Shown: positions 36,823 to 46,189 of the stretch, piece by piece
Numbering within the stretch: the stretch's first letter is position 1
How the letters are laid out: each line of letters opens with the position of its first letter
DNA from: Sphingomonas sp. LaA6.9
GTDB lineage: Bacteria > Pseudomonadota > Alphaproteobacteria > Sphingomonadales > Sphingomonadaceae
Direction: 5' to 3'
Assembly (NCBI RefSeq): GCF_022601895.1
Contig: NZ_JAKVIO010000009.1
Span: 1-64,000, forward strand
Length of the DNA: 64,000 bases
Made by a program: the position numbers and the translations under genes
The notes under the pieces: model-generated
Databases searched by the model: none
What the model was told of the DNA's origin: nothing
Seen by the model: the letters and a program-made list of their open reading frames with translations, nothing else

Positions 36823-36844
36823 CGCACCCGCGCGGACGCCGCGA

Positions 36845-37789
36845 TCAGTCCTTGTCGGGGTAGATTGCCCCGATGTGCGTTTCGCCACGCTTTTCGGCCA
36901 GCTTGGTCTGGCGGGCGCGCTCCGCATAGCCCGCGCGCTGCGCGTCATTGCGTTCGTCATGGCAGGCCGGGCAGCTCACACCGTCGACATAGAGCGGTGA
37001 GGCTTTGTCCGTTGCGTTCACCGGCCGGCGACAGGCATGGCAGAGATCATGCGAGCCCAGCGTCAGCCCGTGCCCGACCGAGACGCGCTGATCAAAGACG
37101 AAGCATTCGCCTTCCCACAGGCTTTGCTCGGCGGGTACGTCTTCCAGATATTTCAGGATGCCGCCCTGCAGATGATAGACCTCGTCCAGTCCTTCGGATT
37201 TGAGGAATGCCGTCGATTTCTCACAGCGTATTCCGCCGGTGCAGAACATCGCGACCTTCGGCGCCTTGCCTTGCCCGATCAGCGTCGCGCGCTGTTCTCT
37301 GAACCATGCGGGAAAGTCGCGGAAGCTCGCGGTCCGGGGATTGATCGCGCCCTTGAAACTGCCGATCGCCACTTCGTAGTCGTTGCGCGTATCGATCACG
37401 ATCGTATCGGGATCCGCGATCAGCGCGTTCCAGTCAGCGGGTGCGACATAATGACCCACGCCCTTGAGCGGATCGATGTCGGGCTGGCCCATGGTGACGA
37501 TCTCGCGCTTCAGCCGCACCTTCATGCGGTGAAAGGGCATGGTCTCTGCACGCGAATATTTGACTTCGAGCGCGTCGCAATCGGGCAGGACAGTGCGAAT
37601 ATGCGCGATCACACGCGCGATCGCGGCTTGCGATCCGGCGATCGTGCCGTTGATCCCTTCAGCGGCGAGCAACAGCGTTCCCTTCACGCCGCCCTCGTTG
37701 CAGACGTTGAGCAGTGGCTCACGCAGCGCGGCGATATCGGCGAGGCGCGTGAAGCGATAGAGCGCGGCGACGCAGACGGGCAGGGTCAT
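36845..37789 (-). CDS. trhO: tRNA uridine(34) hydroxylase TrhO (rhodanese-like, UPF0176)
   Basis: A 314-residue protein with an N-terminal ferredoxin-like part, a rhodanese domain ([20 protein letters not shown] and active-site loop [12 protein letters not shown], Cys present) and a C-terminal zinc segment (CHACRRPVN then CPACH). This is the YceA/TrhO architecture, which hydroxylates U34 of several tRNAs. ATG 37789 overlaps the deoC stop by 4 bp. Its place at the end of a nucleoside-salvage operon is unexplained. Confidence 0.9.
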   Translation of the reverse strand: MTLPVCVAALYRFTRLADIAALREPLLNVCNEGGVKGTLLLAAEGINGTIAGSQAAIARVIAHIRTVLPDCDALEVKYSRAETMPFHRMKVRLKREIVTMGQPDIDPLKGVGHYVAPADWNALIADPDTIVIDTRNDYEVAIGSFKGAINPRTASFRDFPAWFREQRATLIGQGKAPKVAMFCTGGIRCEKSTAFLKSEGLDEVYHLQGGILKYLEDVPAEQSLWEGECFVFDQRVSVGHGLTLGSHDLCHACRRPVNATDKASPLYVDGVSCPACHDERNDAQRAGYAERARQTKLAEKRGETHIGAIYPDKD

Positions 37790-38634
37790 GCCAGCCGCCC
37801 TGTCACATTGTCGAGGAGGCGAGAGGCTCCGAAGCGGAACAGACCGGGGTTCAGCCAATCCTCGCCGAGTTCTTGCCGCACAAGCGCGATCCATTGCAGC
37901 GCCTGGTCGGCGGTGCCAATTCCTCCGGCGGGCTTGAAGCCCACGCGTCGGCCGGTCTGTGCATGAAAATCGCGGATTGCGCGCAGCATCACCGCGCCGG
38001 CGGGGAGGGTGGCGTTGATCTTTTCCATGCCCGTCGAGGTTTTGATGAAGTCAGCGCCCGCTGTCATGCAGACATGGGAAGCACGCGCGATCGTCGTCAG
38101 ATCACCCAATTCGCCGGTCGCCAAAATTGCCTTCATGTGCACCGGCCCGCAGGCAGTGCGGAACGCCGTGACCTCATCATAAAGCGCCTGCCAGTTTCCG
38201 GTCAGCGCATGGCCGCGTCGGATGACGATATCGATCTCCTTCGCACCGTCGGCGACGGAAGCCTCGATCTCGGCGATGCGCGTGGGAAGCGGCGACAAGC
38301 CGTGAGGAAAGCCTGCCGAAACCGCCGCGACCGGAATGTCGCTCCCGTGCAGCGCCGCGACCGCGGCGGGCACCATCGCGTGATAGACGCAAACGGCGGC
38401 CGTGGTCAGGCCGGGGGCGTTCGCCAGCGGTGACCGCGCACGGGCGCAGAGCGCGCGGACGCGATCCTCGGTGTCGTCGCCCTGCAGCGTCGTCAGGTCC
38501 ATGCACGAAATGGCAAGTCGCAGGTCAGCATTGGGATCGGCGCCGGGAACGATCGCGGCGACGGCTGTCTCGATCGCCGCGGCATCGACCTGGATTGCTT
38601 CCACGGCGTCCGGATCAAGGGGAATGGAGTTCAT
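37786..38634 (-). CDS. deoC: Deoxyribose-phosphate aldolase
   Basis: A 282-residue TIM-barrel aldolase that splits 2-deoxyribose 5-phosphate into glyceraldehyde 3-phosphate and acetaldehyde. The Schiff-base lysine lies in DFIKTSTG and the second key lysine in GFKPAGGI, with EIDIVIRRG as the conserved acidic strand. It is part of the deoA-nupC-deoC-trhO run on the minus strand. Confidence 0.93.
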   Translation of the reverse strand: MNSIPLDPDAVEAIQVDAAAIETAVAAIVPGADPNADLRLAISCMDLTTLQGDDTEDRVRALCARARSPLANAPGLTTAAVCVYHAMVPAAVAALHGSDIPVAAVSAGFPHGLSPLPTRIAEIEASVADGAKEIDIVIRRGHALTGNWQALYDEVTAFRTACGPVHMKAILATGELGDLTTIARASHVCMTAGADFIKTSTGMEKINATLPAGAVMLRAIRDFHAQTGRRVGFKPAGGIGTADQALQWIALVRQELGEDWLNPGLFRFGASRLLDNVTGRLA

Positions 38635-38676
38635 CCCCGTCCCCCTAGATCAGTTTGCCCGCGAAGGGGAGGGGTG

Positions 38677-39918
38677 TCAGGGCGCGATCAGCAAGCCTGC
38701 GAGCGCCGCGCTCATCAGGTTGGAGAGCGAACCGGCGATAAGAGCCTTGATCCCCATCCTGGCGATCAGCGGGCGCTGATTGGGCGCGAGATTGCCCGTC
38801 ACCGCCATCTGGATCGCGATCGAGCTGAAATTGGCGAATCCGCACAGCGCGAATGTGACGATGGCGATCGTGACGGGCGAGAGCGACCCCTGCGTCTTGC
38901 CGAGATCGATAAAGGCGACGAATTCGTTGAGAACCATCTTGGTGCCGAACAGTCCGCCAGCGGTTCCCGCCTCGTGCCAGGGAACATTGAGCATGAACAT
39001 GATCGGCTGGAACATCCAGCCCAGCACCATCTGGAAGGAGAGTTCGGGATAGCCGAACCAGCCGCCTACACCGGCGAGAATGCCGTTGGCGAGCGCGACC
39101 AGCGCCACGAAGGCCAGCACCATCGCGCCGACGGCAACCGCAAGCTTCACGCCGGTCTGGGCACCCTGCGCGGCGGCCATGATGATGTTCGCGGGCTTTT
39201 CCTCGTCATGGCTCGCTTCGGCGATCGCGATCGGCTCGAACTCGCCGATACTCGGGTCGTCGGGCATGATGATCTTGGCCATCAAAATGCCGCCGGGCGC
39301 CGACATGAAGCTCGCCGCGAGCAGATAGGGCAGGAGCTGTTCGCCGATCATGCTGGCATAGGCGCCCAGGATCGTGCCCGCGACACCCGCCATGCCCACG
39401 GTCATGATCGTGAAGAGCTGCGACGGGGTCAGGCTCGCCAGATAGGGGCGGATGACGAGCGGGCTCTCGGACTGGCCGACAAAGATATTCGCTGCAGCCC
39501 CAAGCGATTCGACCTTGGTGATGCCCGTGACGAGCTGGATCGCGCCGCCCACCCATTTGATGATGAGCTGCATGATGCCGAGATAATAGAGGATCGAGAT
39601 CAGCGAGGCGAAGAAGATGATGACGGGCAGCGCCGCGATCGCGAAGCTGTTGCCGCCGATCGCAGGGCCGGCGATCGGACCGAAGATGAAGTCGGTGCCC
39701 GCCTTGGCATAGCCGAGCAGGTTGGATACGCCGCGCGACATCGCACCGATGACCTTCTGTCCCCAGGGCGTGCCGAGAACGAGGACGGCCATGCCCGCCT
39801 GAAGCGCGAAGGCCGCGCCGACGACGCGGAGCCGGATCCAGCGGCGGTTGGACGACAGCGCGACGGCGATCGCCAGAATGATAACGATCCCGGCTACGCC
39901 GATAAGGTACCTGTTCAT
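38677..39918 (-). CDS. Concentrative nucleoside transporter (NupC/CNT family)
   Basis: A 413-residue inner-membrane symporter with about eight to ten hydrophobic helices. The family marks VFVGQSESP-like (here IFVGQSESPLVI) and a GGxxG segment followed by SFAIAALPVIIFFASLI are present. It would import nucleosides to feed the phosphorylase and aldolase of the same operon. I start at ATG 39918, 10 bp after the deoA stop. Confidence 0.9.
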   Translation of the reverse strand: MNRYLIGVAGIVIILAIAVALSSNRRWIRLRVVGAAFALQAGMAVLVLGTPWGQKVIGAMSRGVSNLLGYAKAGTDFIFGPIAGPAIGGNSFAIAALPVIIFFASLISILYYLGIMQLIIKWVGGAIQLVTGITKVESLGAAANIFVGQSESPLVIRPYLASLTPSQLFTIMTVGMAGVAGTILGAYASMIGEQLLPYLLAASFMSAPGGILMAKIIMPDDPSIGEFEPIAIAEASHDEEKPANIIMAAAQGAQTGVKLAVAVGAMVLAFVALVALANGILAGVGGWFGYPELSFQMVLGWMFQPIMFMLNVPWHEAGTAGGLFGTKMVLNEFVAFIDLGKTQGSLSPVTIAIVTFALCGFANFSSIAIQMAVTGNLAPNQRPLIARMGIKALIAGSLSNLMSAALAGLLIAP

Positions 39919-39928
39919 CTCGGTGATT

Positions 39929-41272
39929 TTACCCCCCTGGGCCCCGCGGTAGCTCGATCGCATGGATCACCGCCCCGTCTGTCGGCCTTTCGGGCGCGAC
40001 GATACACGCGCGCACAAATTCTGCCAGCCCCCGTTTTGCCGCCGCTTCGTCGGCTGCATGGACGATCGCGAGCGGTCGATCGGGGCCGACCCGGGCGCCG
40101 ATCGTCGCCACCTCGCTAAAGCCGGTGCGCGGGTCGATACGGTCTTCAGCAGTACGGCGACCACCGCCCAGGTCGATGATTGCCTCTCCAACCGCGCGGA
40201 CGTCGACACGGGCGAGATAGCCCGGCACTGGCGCGAAGACAGGGCGCGATACGGGCGCTTGGGGAAGATATGTGTCGGCGCGCTCGATCAGATCTGCGGG
40301 ACCGCCCAGCGCCGCCGCCATGCGGCCGAAGATCTCGGCAGCCCTGCCGCTGGCGATCGCCGCATCCGCGCGGGCCTCGGCCTCTTCATGGTCGGCGGCC
40401 AGTCCGCCGATCATGAGCATCTCGACTACAAGCGCGATGGTGACCTTGTGCAGTCGCGGATCGCGCACCGTGCCAGTCAGATAGTCGATTGCCTCGCGCA
40501 CCTCGAGCGCATTTCCCGCGGTGGTGCCAAGCACCGCGTTCATGTCGGTGATGAGCGCATGGCAGGTGACGCCGAGCGTCGCGGCCGAACCGATCAGGCT
40601 GCGCGCAAGCGCATGCGCCTGTCCGGGGCGCGCCATGAACGCGCCGGAACCCGTCTTTATGTCCATGACGAGCCCCTTCACCCCGGCCGCAACCTTCTTG
40701 GAGAGAATCGAGGCGGTGATCAGCGGAAAGGAGTCGATCGTCGCGGTGATGTCGCGGATCGCGTACATCCGCCGGTCCGCGGGCGCGAGCTCTTCCGTCT
40801 GGCCTATGATCGCACAGCCATGGCGTCGCACAACTTCGCGGAACCGGTCGAGGCCGGGAAAGGCATCATAGCCTGGAATGCTCGCCATCTTATCGAGCGT
40901 TCCGCCGGTATGCCCGAGCCCGCGCCCGGAGATCATCGGAACATAGCCGCCGCACGCGGCCACGATCGGCGCGAGCATCAGGCTCACCTTGTCGCCGACG
41001 CCACCCGTCGAATGCTTGTCGAGCACGGGACCGTCGAGCCCGACGGTCTGCCAGTCGATCACTTCGCCCGAACGCACAAAAGCATCGGTCAGCGCTGCGG
41101 TTTCGGCCAGGTTCATTCCATTCAGAAAGATCGCCATGGCGAGCGCGGCCGCCTGTTCCGCAGGCATCGAGCCGTCGGCGAGACCGGAAGCGAAACGGTG
41201 TATGTCGTCGGTCGAAAGCGCCTCGCCATCGCGCTTGCGACGAATGATCTCGGAAAAGGGGGGCGTGGCCAT
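39929..41272 (-). CDS. deoA: Thymidine phosphorylase
   Basis: A 447-residue enzyme that splits thymidine or deoxyuridine with phosphate. The phosphorylase motif reads SGRGLGHTGGTLDKMASIPG, and the phosphate loop KHSTGGVGDKVSL. It is the promoter-proximal gene of the salvage operon. Start at ATG 41272 fits homologues; the frame upstream lacks protein-like sequence. Confidence 0.93.
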   Translation of the reverse strand: MATPPFSEIIRRKRDGEALSTDDIHRFASGLADGSMPAEQAAALAMAIFLNGMNLAETAALTDAFVRSGEVIDWQTVGLDGPVLDKHSTGGVGDKVSLMLAPIVAACGGYVPMISGRGLGHTGGTLDKMASIPGYDAFPGLDRFREVVRRHGCAIIGQTEELAPADRRMYAIRDITATIDSFPLITASILSKKVAAGVKGLVMDIKTGSGAFMARPGQAHALARSLIGSAATLGVTCHALITDMNAVLGTTAGNALEVREAIDYLTGTVRDPRLHKVTIALVVEMLMIGGLAADHEEAEARADAAIASGRAAEIFGRMAAALGGPADLIERADTYLPQAPVSRPVFAPVPGYLARVDVRAVGEAIIDLGGGRRTAEDRIDPRTGFSEVATIGARVGPDRPLAIVHAADEAAAKRGLAEFVRACIVAPERPTDGAVIHAIELPRGPGG

Positions 41273-41340
41273 GCGCCCTCTCATACACCGCCCGGTGGCT
41301 GCGAAAAGCCGCTGTCGCTTGTCCCGATAAGGCACAGTTC

Positions 41341-41390
41341 GCGTTAACGCTTTTTTAGGATGGTCGAATTCGTCAACGAAGCGTTAACGC
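41341..41390. repeat. Paired palindromes GCGTTAACGC
   Basis: The 10-bp palindrome GCGTTAACGC occurs at 41341-41350 and 41381-41390, exactly 40 bp apart, between deoA and a 50-residue gene. Spacing near four helical turns suggests a regulator that binds both. CtrA-type TTAA half-sites are one possibility. Confidence 0.5.
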
Positions 41391-41397
41391 TTCTGTC

Positions 41398-41550
41398 ATG
41401 CACCGCGCTCTTCCCCTTGTGGACGCCCGACGCGTCCCGAAACCCGCCGCACAGGCCGCAACTCCCTTGCCGGGACTCAGTGCTGACGCGCGGCTCTTTC
41501 TGACCACTTTTGTCGCTGGTTTCTTCGTGTTTTACGGCCTGATCGCCTGA
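41398..41550 (+). CDS. Small 50-residue membrane protein
   Basis: The frame starts ATG at 41398 and ends TGA at 41550. The protein begins MHRALPLVDARRVPK, has a proline/alanine linker, and ends with a membrane helix, RLFLTTFVAGFFVFYGLIA. Short proteins of this pattern occur in sphingomonads. The ATG follows the second GCGTTAACGC palindrome by 7 bp. No function is known. The codon use and helix make a real gene likely, but the ribosome site is weak. Confidence 0.6.
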   Translation: MHRALPLVDARRVPKPAAQAATPLPGLSADARLFLTTFVAGFFVFYGLIA

Positions 41551-41574
41551 CACGCCGATTCGGCGCCGCGATGT

Positions 41575-42903
41575 TCAGTCCTGCGGCGTCAGGCCGGACT
41601 CCAGCGGCACGTCGCAGGCCAGATGCAGCTTTTGCGCGAGCCATGCCGAGACGAGGCACATCGCAGCGCTGAACAGCAGCTGGTGCAGGATCGAGACGCC
41701 GCCCGCGCTCAGGCCCAATGCGATCAGTGATCCGATCACCATCGCGCCCGAATTGACGATATTGTTCGCGGCAACGGTGCGCGCCGCCTGGCTCTTGTCG
41801 ACGGTGGTGGTGAGGAAGGCGTAGAGCGGGACCACGAACATGCCCCCCGCGACCGCAATGCCGAGCAGGCTCGCGAGCAGCGGGAAGACGAGATCGTGGT
41901 CGAGGAACTCGTCTATGCCGTAGAGATGGCCATTGCTCGCGCCGTGCCACTGGCTGCAGACGAAGAAGAAGGCGACGACGAAACCCGCCATCGCGAGTAC
42001 AGATGCGGGGGCGAAACGCGCAGAGACGGTGCCCTTCAACAGCCGGTTGATCGCGATCGAGCCGATCGCGATACCGACCGAAAATACCGCGAGGAAGAGG
42101 CTGGCAACCGCCTTGTCCGCGGTCAGCACGTTCTTGGCGAGCGGCGGGAACTGGATGAAAAGCACCGCACCGATCGTCCAGAAGAAGCTGATCGAAAGGA
42201 TTGCGAGGAACAGCCGACGAATATGCATTGTGGCCTTGATCAGCGCGATCGACGACCGCACGACGTGCCAGTCGATCGTGTGATCCTCATGCACTGGCGG
42301 GGCGGGGGGCACCTGGCGCCCGGAGAAATATCCGATCACCGCCGTCACGATCACGCCGATCGCGGCGAACTCCACGGGAATGACGCCCGCGAGGATCGTC
42401 CCGGCCAGCACCGCGATATAGGTGCCCGCCTCGACCAGCCCGGTGCCGCCAAGCACCTCGTCTTTCTCGAGGTGCTGGGGCAGGATCGCGTATTTGATGG
42501 GACCAAAAAAGGTTGAATGTATGCCCATCGCAAACAGCGCGAGCAGCAATAGCGGGATCGCGAGCAACTTGACGGCGAAACCCTGCCAGGCAAGCAGCAG
42601 CCCCGCAGCGCCGACGAGCATGATCAGGATTTCGCAGAATTTCACGATGCGGATGATCCGTGCCTTGTCGATCGAATCCGCAAGCTGCCCCGACATGGCC
42701 GAAAGCAGGAAAAAGGGCAGGATGAAGACGCCCGTCGCCAGTCCGCTGAACGCGGTTTCGGACGCCGCGTCGTTGTACACTCCATAGACGACGAACAGCA
42801 CCATCGCCTGCTTGAACAGATTGTCATTGAAGGCGCCGAGGAGCTGCGTAACGAAAAGCGGCAGAAATCGGCGCCGCGCGAGAAGCCGGAGCGAGGTTTT
42901 CAT
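41575..42903 (-). CDS. MFS transporter of the LplT (lysophospholipid) type
   Basis: A 442-residue protein with twelve predicted helices. Features of the LplT group include FVTQLLGAFNDNLFKQAM at the start and ALFAMGIHSTFFGPIKYAIL in the middle. LplT flips lysophospholipids into the inner leaflet for re-acylation; in some bacteria it is fused to an acyltransferase, which is absent here. It is divergent from pgsA, another phospholipid gene, which fits a lipid role. Confidence 0.85.
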   Translation of the reverse strand: MKTSLRLLARRRFLPLFVTQLLGAFNDNLFKQAMVLFVVYGVYNDAASETAFSGLATGVFILPFFLLSAMSGQLADSIDKARIIRIVKFCEILIMLVGAAGLLLAWQGFAVKLLAIPLLLLALFAMGIHSTFFGPIKYAILPQHLEKDEVLGGTGLVEAGTYIAVLAGTILAGVIPVEFAAIGVIVTAVIGYFSGRQVPPAPPVHEDHTIDWHVVRSSIALIKATMHIRRLFLAILSISFFWTIGAVLFIQFPPLAKNVLTADKAVASLFLAVFSVGIAIGSIAINRLLKGTVSARFAPASVLAMAGFVVAFFFVCSQWHGASNGHLYGIDEFLDHDLVFPLLASLLGIAVAGGMFVVPLYAFLTTTVDKSQAARTVAANNIVNSGAMVIGSLIALGLSAGGVSILHQLLFSAAMCLVSAWLAQKLHLACDVPLESGLTPQD

Positions 42904-43017
42904 GAGGAGGCGAAGACGCTCCGGTTGTGTACGTTGGCGGCGTCATAGCTGAGCATAAGGCCGAGTCCAACGAAACTCTCCACAGCGTCATTCAAGCGCG
43001 CTATGGGTGGGGCGATC

Positions 43018-43569
43018 ATGCTGACGCTGCCCAACATATTGACGCTTTCGCGCATCTTTGCCGTTCCCCTGCTGGTCTTTCTGCTCTGGCCCAACCCGAA
43101 GCCGTTTGATTACTGGATCGCCTATGCGCTTTATTGCCTGATGGGCATAACCGACTATTTTGACGGTTATCTTGCGCGCGCGAAGGGCGCCGTGTCGCGG
43201 CTTGGCGTCTTTCTCGATCCCATTGCGGACAAGATCATGGTCGCCTCGGTGGTCGTGATGCTGATCTTCATCGACGATATCCAGGGCTATCACATGATCG
43301 CCGCGCTGATCATTTTGTTGCGCGAGATCATGGTCTCGGGCCTGCGCGAGTTTCTCGCGGGACTCAGCGTTTCGGTGCCCGTCAGCCAGCTTGCCAAGTG
43401 GAAGACGACGTTCCAGCTCGTCTCGCTGGGCGCGCTGATCCTCGCGGGCGCGGTGCCCTACTGGCCATGGGTGATGTCGGTCGGACTGCTGACGCTCTGG
43501 GGCGCAGCGATCCTCACGCTGATCACGGGCTGGGACTATCTGCGCGTCGGCCTGAAGCACATGGACTGA
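43018..43569 (+). CDS. pgsA: CDP-diacylglycerol-glycerol-3-phosphate 3-phosphatidyltransferase
   Basis: A 183-residue inner-membrane enzyme that makes phosphatidylglycerol phosphate. The CDP-alcohol transferase motif D-G-x2-A-R-x8-G-x3-D-x3-D is intact in DGYLARAKGAVSRLG and FLDPIAD. Several hydrophobic helices follow. ATG 43018 with GGTGGGG upstream is preferred over an ATG at 43003. It precedes moaD and moaE with a 4-bp gap. Confidence 0.93.
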   Translation: MLTLPNILTLSRIFAVPLLVFLLWPNPKPFDYWIAYALYCLMGITDYFDGYLARAKGAVSRLGVFLDPIADKIMVASVVVMLIFIDDIQGYHMIAALIILLREIMVSGLREFLAGLSVSVPVSQLAKWKTTFQLVSLGALILAGAVPYWPWVMSVGLLTLWGAAILTLITGWDYLRVGLKHMD

Positions 43570-43573
43570 GACG

Positions 43574-43831
43574 ATGGCGGTCCAGCTCCTCTATTTCGCC
43601 TGGGTGCGCGAAGCTGTCGGAAGGGACGGGGAGAGCGTGGATCTTCCCGAAACAATCGCCACCGTGGCCGATCTCGTCGGGTGGCTGGCGGCGCGTGGCG
43701 ACGGCTATGCCCAGGCCTTTGCCGACCCGGCCCGGCTGCGCGCCGCGGTCGACCAGTCGTTCGTGCAACTCGATGCATCTGTCACCGGTGCGCGCGAAAT
43801 CGCGTTGTTCCCGCCGGTCACGGGCGGATGA
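43574..43831 (+). CDS. moaD: Molybdopterin synthase sulfur carrier subunit
   Basis: An 85-residue ubiquitin-like protein that ends in the required Gly-Gly (PPVTGG), the site of thiocarboxylate formation. It hands sulfur to MoaE's active site in molybdopterin synthesis. Its stop overlaps the moaE ATG by 4 bp. Confidence 0.92.
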   Translation: MAVQLLYFAWVREAVGRDGESVDLPETIATVADLVGWLAARGDGYAQAFADPARLRAAVDQSFVQLDASVTGAREIALFPPVTGG

Positions 43832-44271
43832 GGCGGATCATCGTCGGCGCGGCGGATTTCGATTCCGCCGCATTGCTTGCCGATCTTGAGGCATTGGGCG
43901 GTGGCGCGGTGGCAAGCTTCACTGGTCTGGTGCGCGGGGAGGGCGGCCTGAGTTCGATGCGTCTCGATCATTATCCCGCGATGACCGAGCACGCGCTGGC
44001 CGACATAGCCGCGCGCGCCGAGGCGCGCTGGTCCCTGCTCGGACTCGTCATCATTCATCGCGTCGGCGAGTTGCGGCCGGGCGACCGCATCGTGTTCGTC
44101 GGCACGGCATCGGCGCACCGCGCCGCCGCGCTCGAGGCGTGCCACTTCCTGATCGACTGGCTCAAGACCGAAGCGCCGTTCTGGAAGAAGGAAGCCTATT
44201 GCGATGGCCAGAGCCGCTGGGTCGAAGCGCGCGCGGATGACGATCGCGCAAAGGCGCGCTGGGACGCCTGA
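43828..44271 (+). CDS. moaE: Molybdopterin synthase catalytic subunit
   Basis: A 147-residue protein with MoaE marks: ASFTGLVRGEGG, LDHYPAMTE, and the C-terminal lysine-containing segment APFWKKEAY. With MoaD it converts precursor Z to molybdopterin. Start is fixed by the ATGA overlap with moaD. Confidence 0.93.
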   Translation: MRRIIVGAADFDSAALLADLEALGGGAVASFTGLVRGEGGLSSMRLDHYPAMTEHALADIAARAEARWSLLGLVIIHRVGELRPGDRIVFVGTASAHRAAALEACHFLIDWLKTEAPFWKKEAYCDGQSRWVEARADDDRAKARWDA

Positions 44272-45174
44272 TCATGCGCGAACGTCGCGCAGTACCTCCG
44301 CGAGCAGCTGGAAGTCCTTTTCGCGCGGACTCCCCTTGCGCCAGACCAGCGCGATGCGTCGCGCGGGATTTTCGGCATCGAGCGGGCGCGCTTCGATCGC
44401 GGTGCCTTCAAGAATGCCCGCATCCAGCGCCATTTCCGGAAGCAGCGTCACGCCCAGTCCATTGTCCACCATCTGGACCAGGGTATGAAGCGATGTCCCG
44501 AGCATAGCCGCCTCGGCGCGCAGTTCGGGTCGATTGCATGCTGCAAGCGCATGATCCTTCAGGCAATGCCCGTCCTCGAGCAACAGCAGCCGGCTTTCGT
44601 CGATCGCGTCGGCGCTGACCAGTTCGGGCAGATCCTGTTTCTCGTTCTGCGGGAAAGCGACGAACAGCCGGTCGTCGAAGAGCGGCGCCGCCTCGACGTC
44701 ACCACAGGCATAGGGCAGCGCCAGCAATACGCAATCAACGTGACCATGATGCAGCGATTCGCATGCTGAACGGCTGGTTTCCTCACGCAGATACAGCTTC
44801 AGTTCGGGCCAGTCGCGGCGGATTCGCGGCAGGATTCGCGGCAGCAGAAACGGCGCGATCGTGGGAATCACGCCCATGCGCAGCTCGCCCGACAGCGGCT
44901 TTCCCGCTGCGCGCGCCATCCCTGCGAGATCCTCGGCTTCGCGCAGCACCCTGATCGCCTTGTCCGCGATCTTCTCGCCGAGTGGCGTGAAGCGCACCAC
45001 ACGCCGGGTGCGCTCGACCAGCGTGATGCCGATCAGCGATTCAAGTTCACGAAGACCCGCGGACAGCGTGGACTGGGTGACAAAGCATGCTTCGGCAGCG
45101 CGGCCGAAATGGCCATGCTCACGCAAGGCCACCAGATATTGAAGCTGCTTCAGCGTCGGCAGGTAGGTCGACAT
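44272..45174 (-). CDS. oxyR: OxyR, peroxide-sensing LysR-family regulator
   Basis: A 300-residue LysR-type protein. The N-terminal winged helix reads LKQLQYLVALREHGHFGRAA; the sensor domain carries two cysteines in EDGHCLKDHALAACNRPE, the spacing used by OxyR for its disulfide switch. It activates peroxide defence when oxidised. A 7-bp inverted repeat at 45181-45200, just before its ATG, may be an autoregulation site. It lies downstream of a TauE-type exporter gene on the same strand. Confidence 0.9.
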   Translation of the reverse strand: MSTYLPTLKQLQYLVALREHGHFGRAAEACFVTQSTLSAGLRELESLIGITLVERTRRVVRFTPLGEKIADKAIRVLREAEDLAGMARAAGKPLSGELRMGVIPTIAPFLLPRILPRIRRDWPELKLYLREETSRSACESLHHGHVDCVLLALPYACGDVEAAPLFDDRLFVAFPQNEKQDLPELVSADAIDESRLLLLEDGHCLKDHALAACNRPELRAEAAMLGTSLHTLVQMVDNGLGVTLLPEMALDAGILEGTAIEARPLDAENPARRIALVWRKGSPREKDFQLLAEVLRDVRA

Positions 45175-45180
45175 TAATCA

Positions 45181-45200
45181 CCCCTATCGATCAATAGGGG
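45181..45200. promoter_or_regulatory. Inverted repeat upstream of oxyR
   Basis: CCCCTAT and ATAGGGG, separated by 6 bp, end 6 bp before the oxyR ATG. The CTAT/ATAG tetrads fit OxyR binding, so it is a candidate autoregulatory site; a mRNA hairpin over the ribosome site is the other reading. Confidence 0.5.
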
Positions 45201-45233
45201 CGATATAAGCGATCCGCTCGATATTTCCAGCGT

Positions 45234-46001
45234 TCAGCTGAGCGCGCGATAGATGCTGTAGAGGCTCGTGATCGTCAGCACTGTGCCCACCATCGTCATC
45301 AGCGTGCGCGCTTCGACGCGCTTCGCGAGATAGGCGCCGAAGGGGGCTGCGAGCAGACCGCCGATCAGCAATCCGATGGTCACCGTGGTGAACGCGGCAA
45401 AGCCCAGCTGCGTTATGAAAGCGATCGAGACTACGGTGGTCAGGAAGAACTCGGCGGTATTGACGGTGCCGATCGTGGTGCGCGGCGCCGAACCCTGGAT
45501 CAGCAGGTTCGAGGTCACGACCGGGCCCCAGCCGCCGCCGCCCGCGGCATCCAGAAAACCGCCGACCAGGCCGAGCGGCGCGATCACCTTGGGCTGCTTG
45601 TGCTCGTGCGGCAGGTCCCAGGCGCGCCACAGAAGATAGAGGCCGATGCAGGTGAGGTAGCCCATGACATAGGGGCGCGCGACATCGGCATGGATGTTGG
45701 TCAGCACATAGGCGCCGAGCACTCCGCCAATCATCCCGGGGATCACGAGCTTGGCAAACAGCTTCCAGTCGACATTCTTGTGGAGGACGTGGCTGATCCC
45801 CGACGCAGCGGTGGTGAAGGTCTCGACGAGGTGCACGCCGGCAGATGCGCGTGCGGGTGCGATGCCCATCACGCTTACCAGAAGCGTGTTGGAAATGACG
45901 CCAAACGCCATGCCGAGCGCGCCATCGATCATCTGGGCTGCGAAGCCGATCGCTATGAACGGAAGAACTGCAGTCCAGTGTTCGCTGATTAGCTCGATCA
46001 T
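45234..46001 (-). CDS. TauE/SafE-family sulfite or organosulfur anion exporter
   Basis: A 255-residue membrane protein with about eight helices and a duplicated core. The family pattern GFAAQMIDGALGMAFGVISN lies near the start and LVGGFLDAAGGGGWGP in the second half. Members export sulfite or sulfoacetate-like anions. The next gene, divergent, is cysE, which fits a sulfur role. ATG 46001 is preferred; the upstream frame is not protein-like. Confidence 0.87.
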   Translation of the reverse strand: MIELISEHWTAVLPFIAIGFAAQMIDGALGMAFGVISNTLLVSVMGIAPARASAGVHLVETFTTAASGISHVLHKNVDWKLFAKLVIPGMIGGVLGAYVLTNIHADVARPYVMGYLTCIGLYLLWRAWDLPHEHKQPKVIAPLGLVGGFLDAAGGGGWGPVVTSNLLIQGSAPRTTIGTVNTAEFFLTTVVSIAFITQLGFAAFTTVTIGLLIGGLLAAPFGAYLAKRVEARTLMTMVGTVLTITSLYSIYRALS

Positions 46002-46072
46002 TCCGCTCTCGTCGCTGCCCCTTGGTTGCGCAGGTGCTGCACTAGCATGAACTGTAGCACAAGACAGTTTCA

Positions 46073-46102
46073 CTATCAGATGGGTCGAGAATAGCTATCA
46101 GA
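46073..46102. promoter_or_regulatory. Direct repeats between tauE-type gene and cysE
   Basis: CTATCAGA occurs at 46073-46080 and 46095-46102, 22 bp apart (two helical turns), in the divergent region. An ATAG precedes the second copy. This could bind a LysR-type regulator such as OxyR or a sulfur regulator. Confidence 0.4.
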
Positions 46103-46189
46103 GGCCCGGAAAATCAGGCAGGACGTTTGTCTGGAAATTGCGCGTTACGACCATTAGATTGTCCCGATCGCAATGGAAAGGTCGGCCGC

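Noticed and set aside
38674-40119. Long plus-strand frame of 481 residues
   Set aside because: Antisense to the nucleoside transporter gene; Asp/Arg/His-rich composition typical of reverse reading.
39962-41347. Plus-strand frame of 461 residues
   Set aside because: Antisense to deoA, with no recognisable domain.
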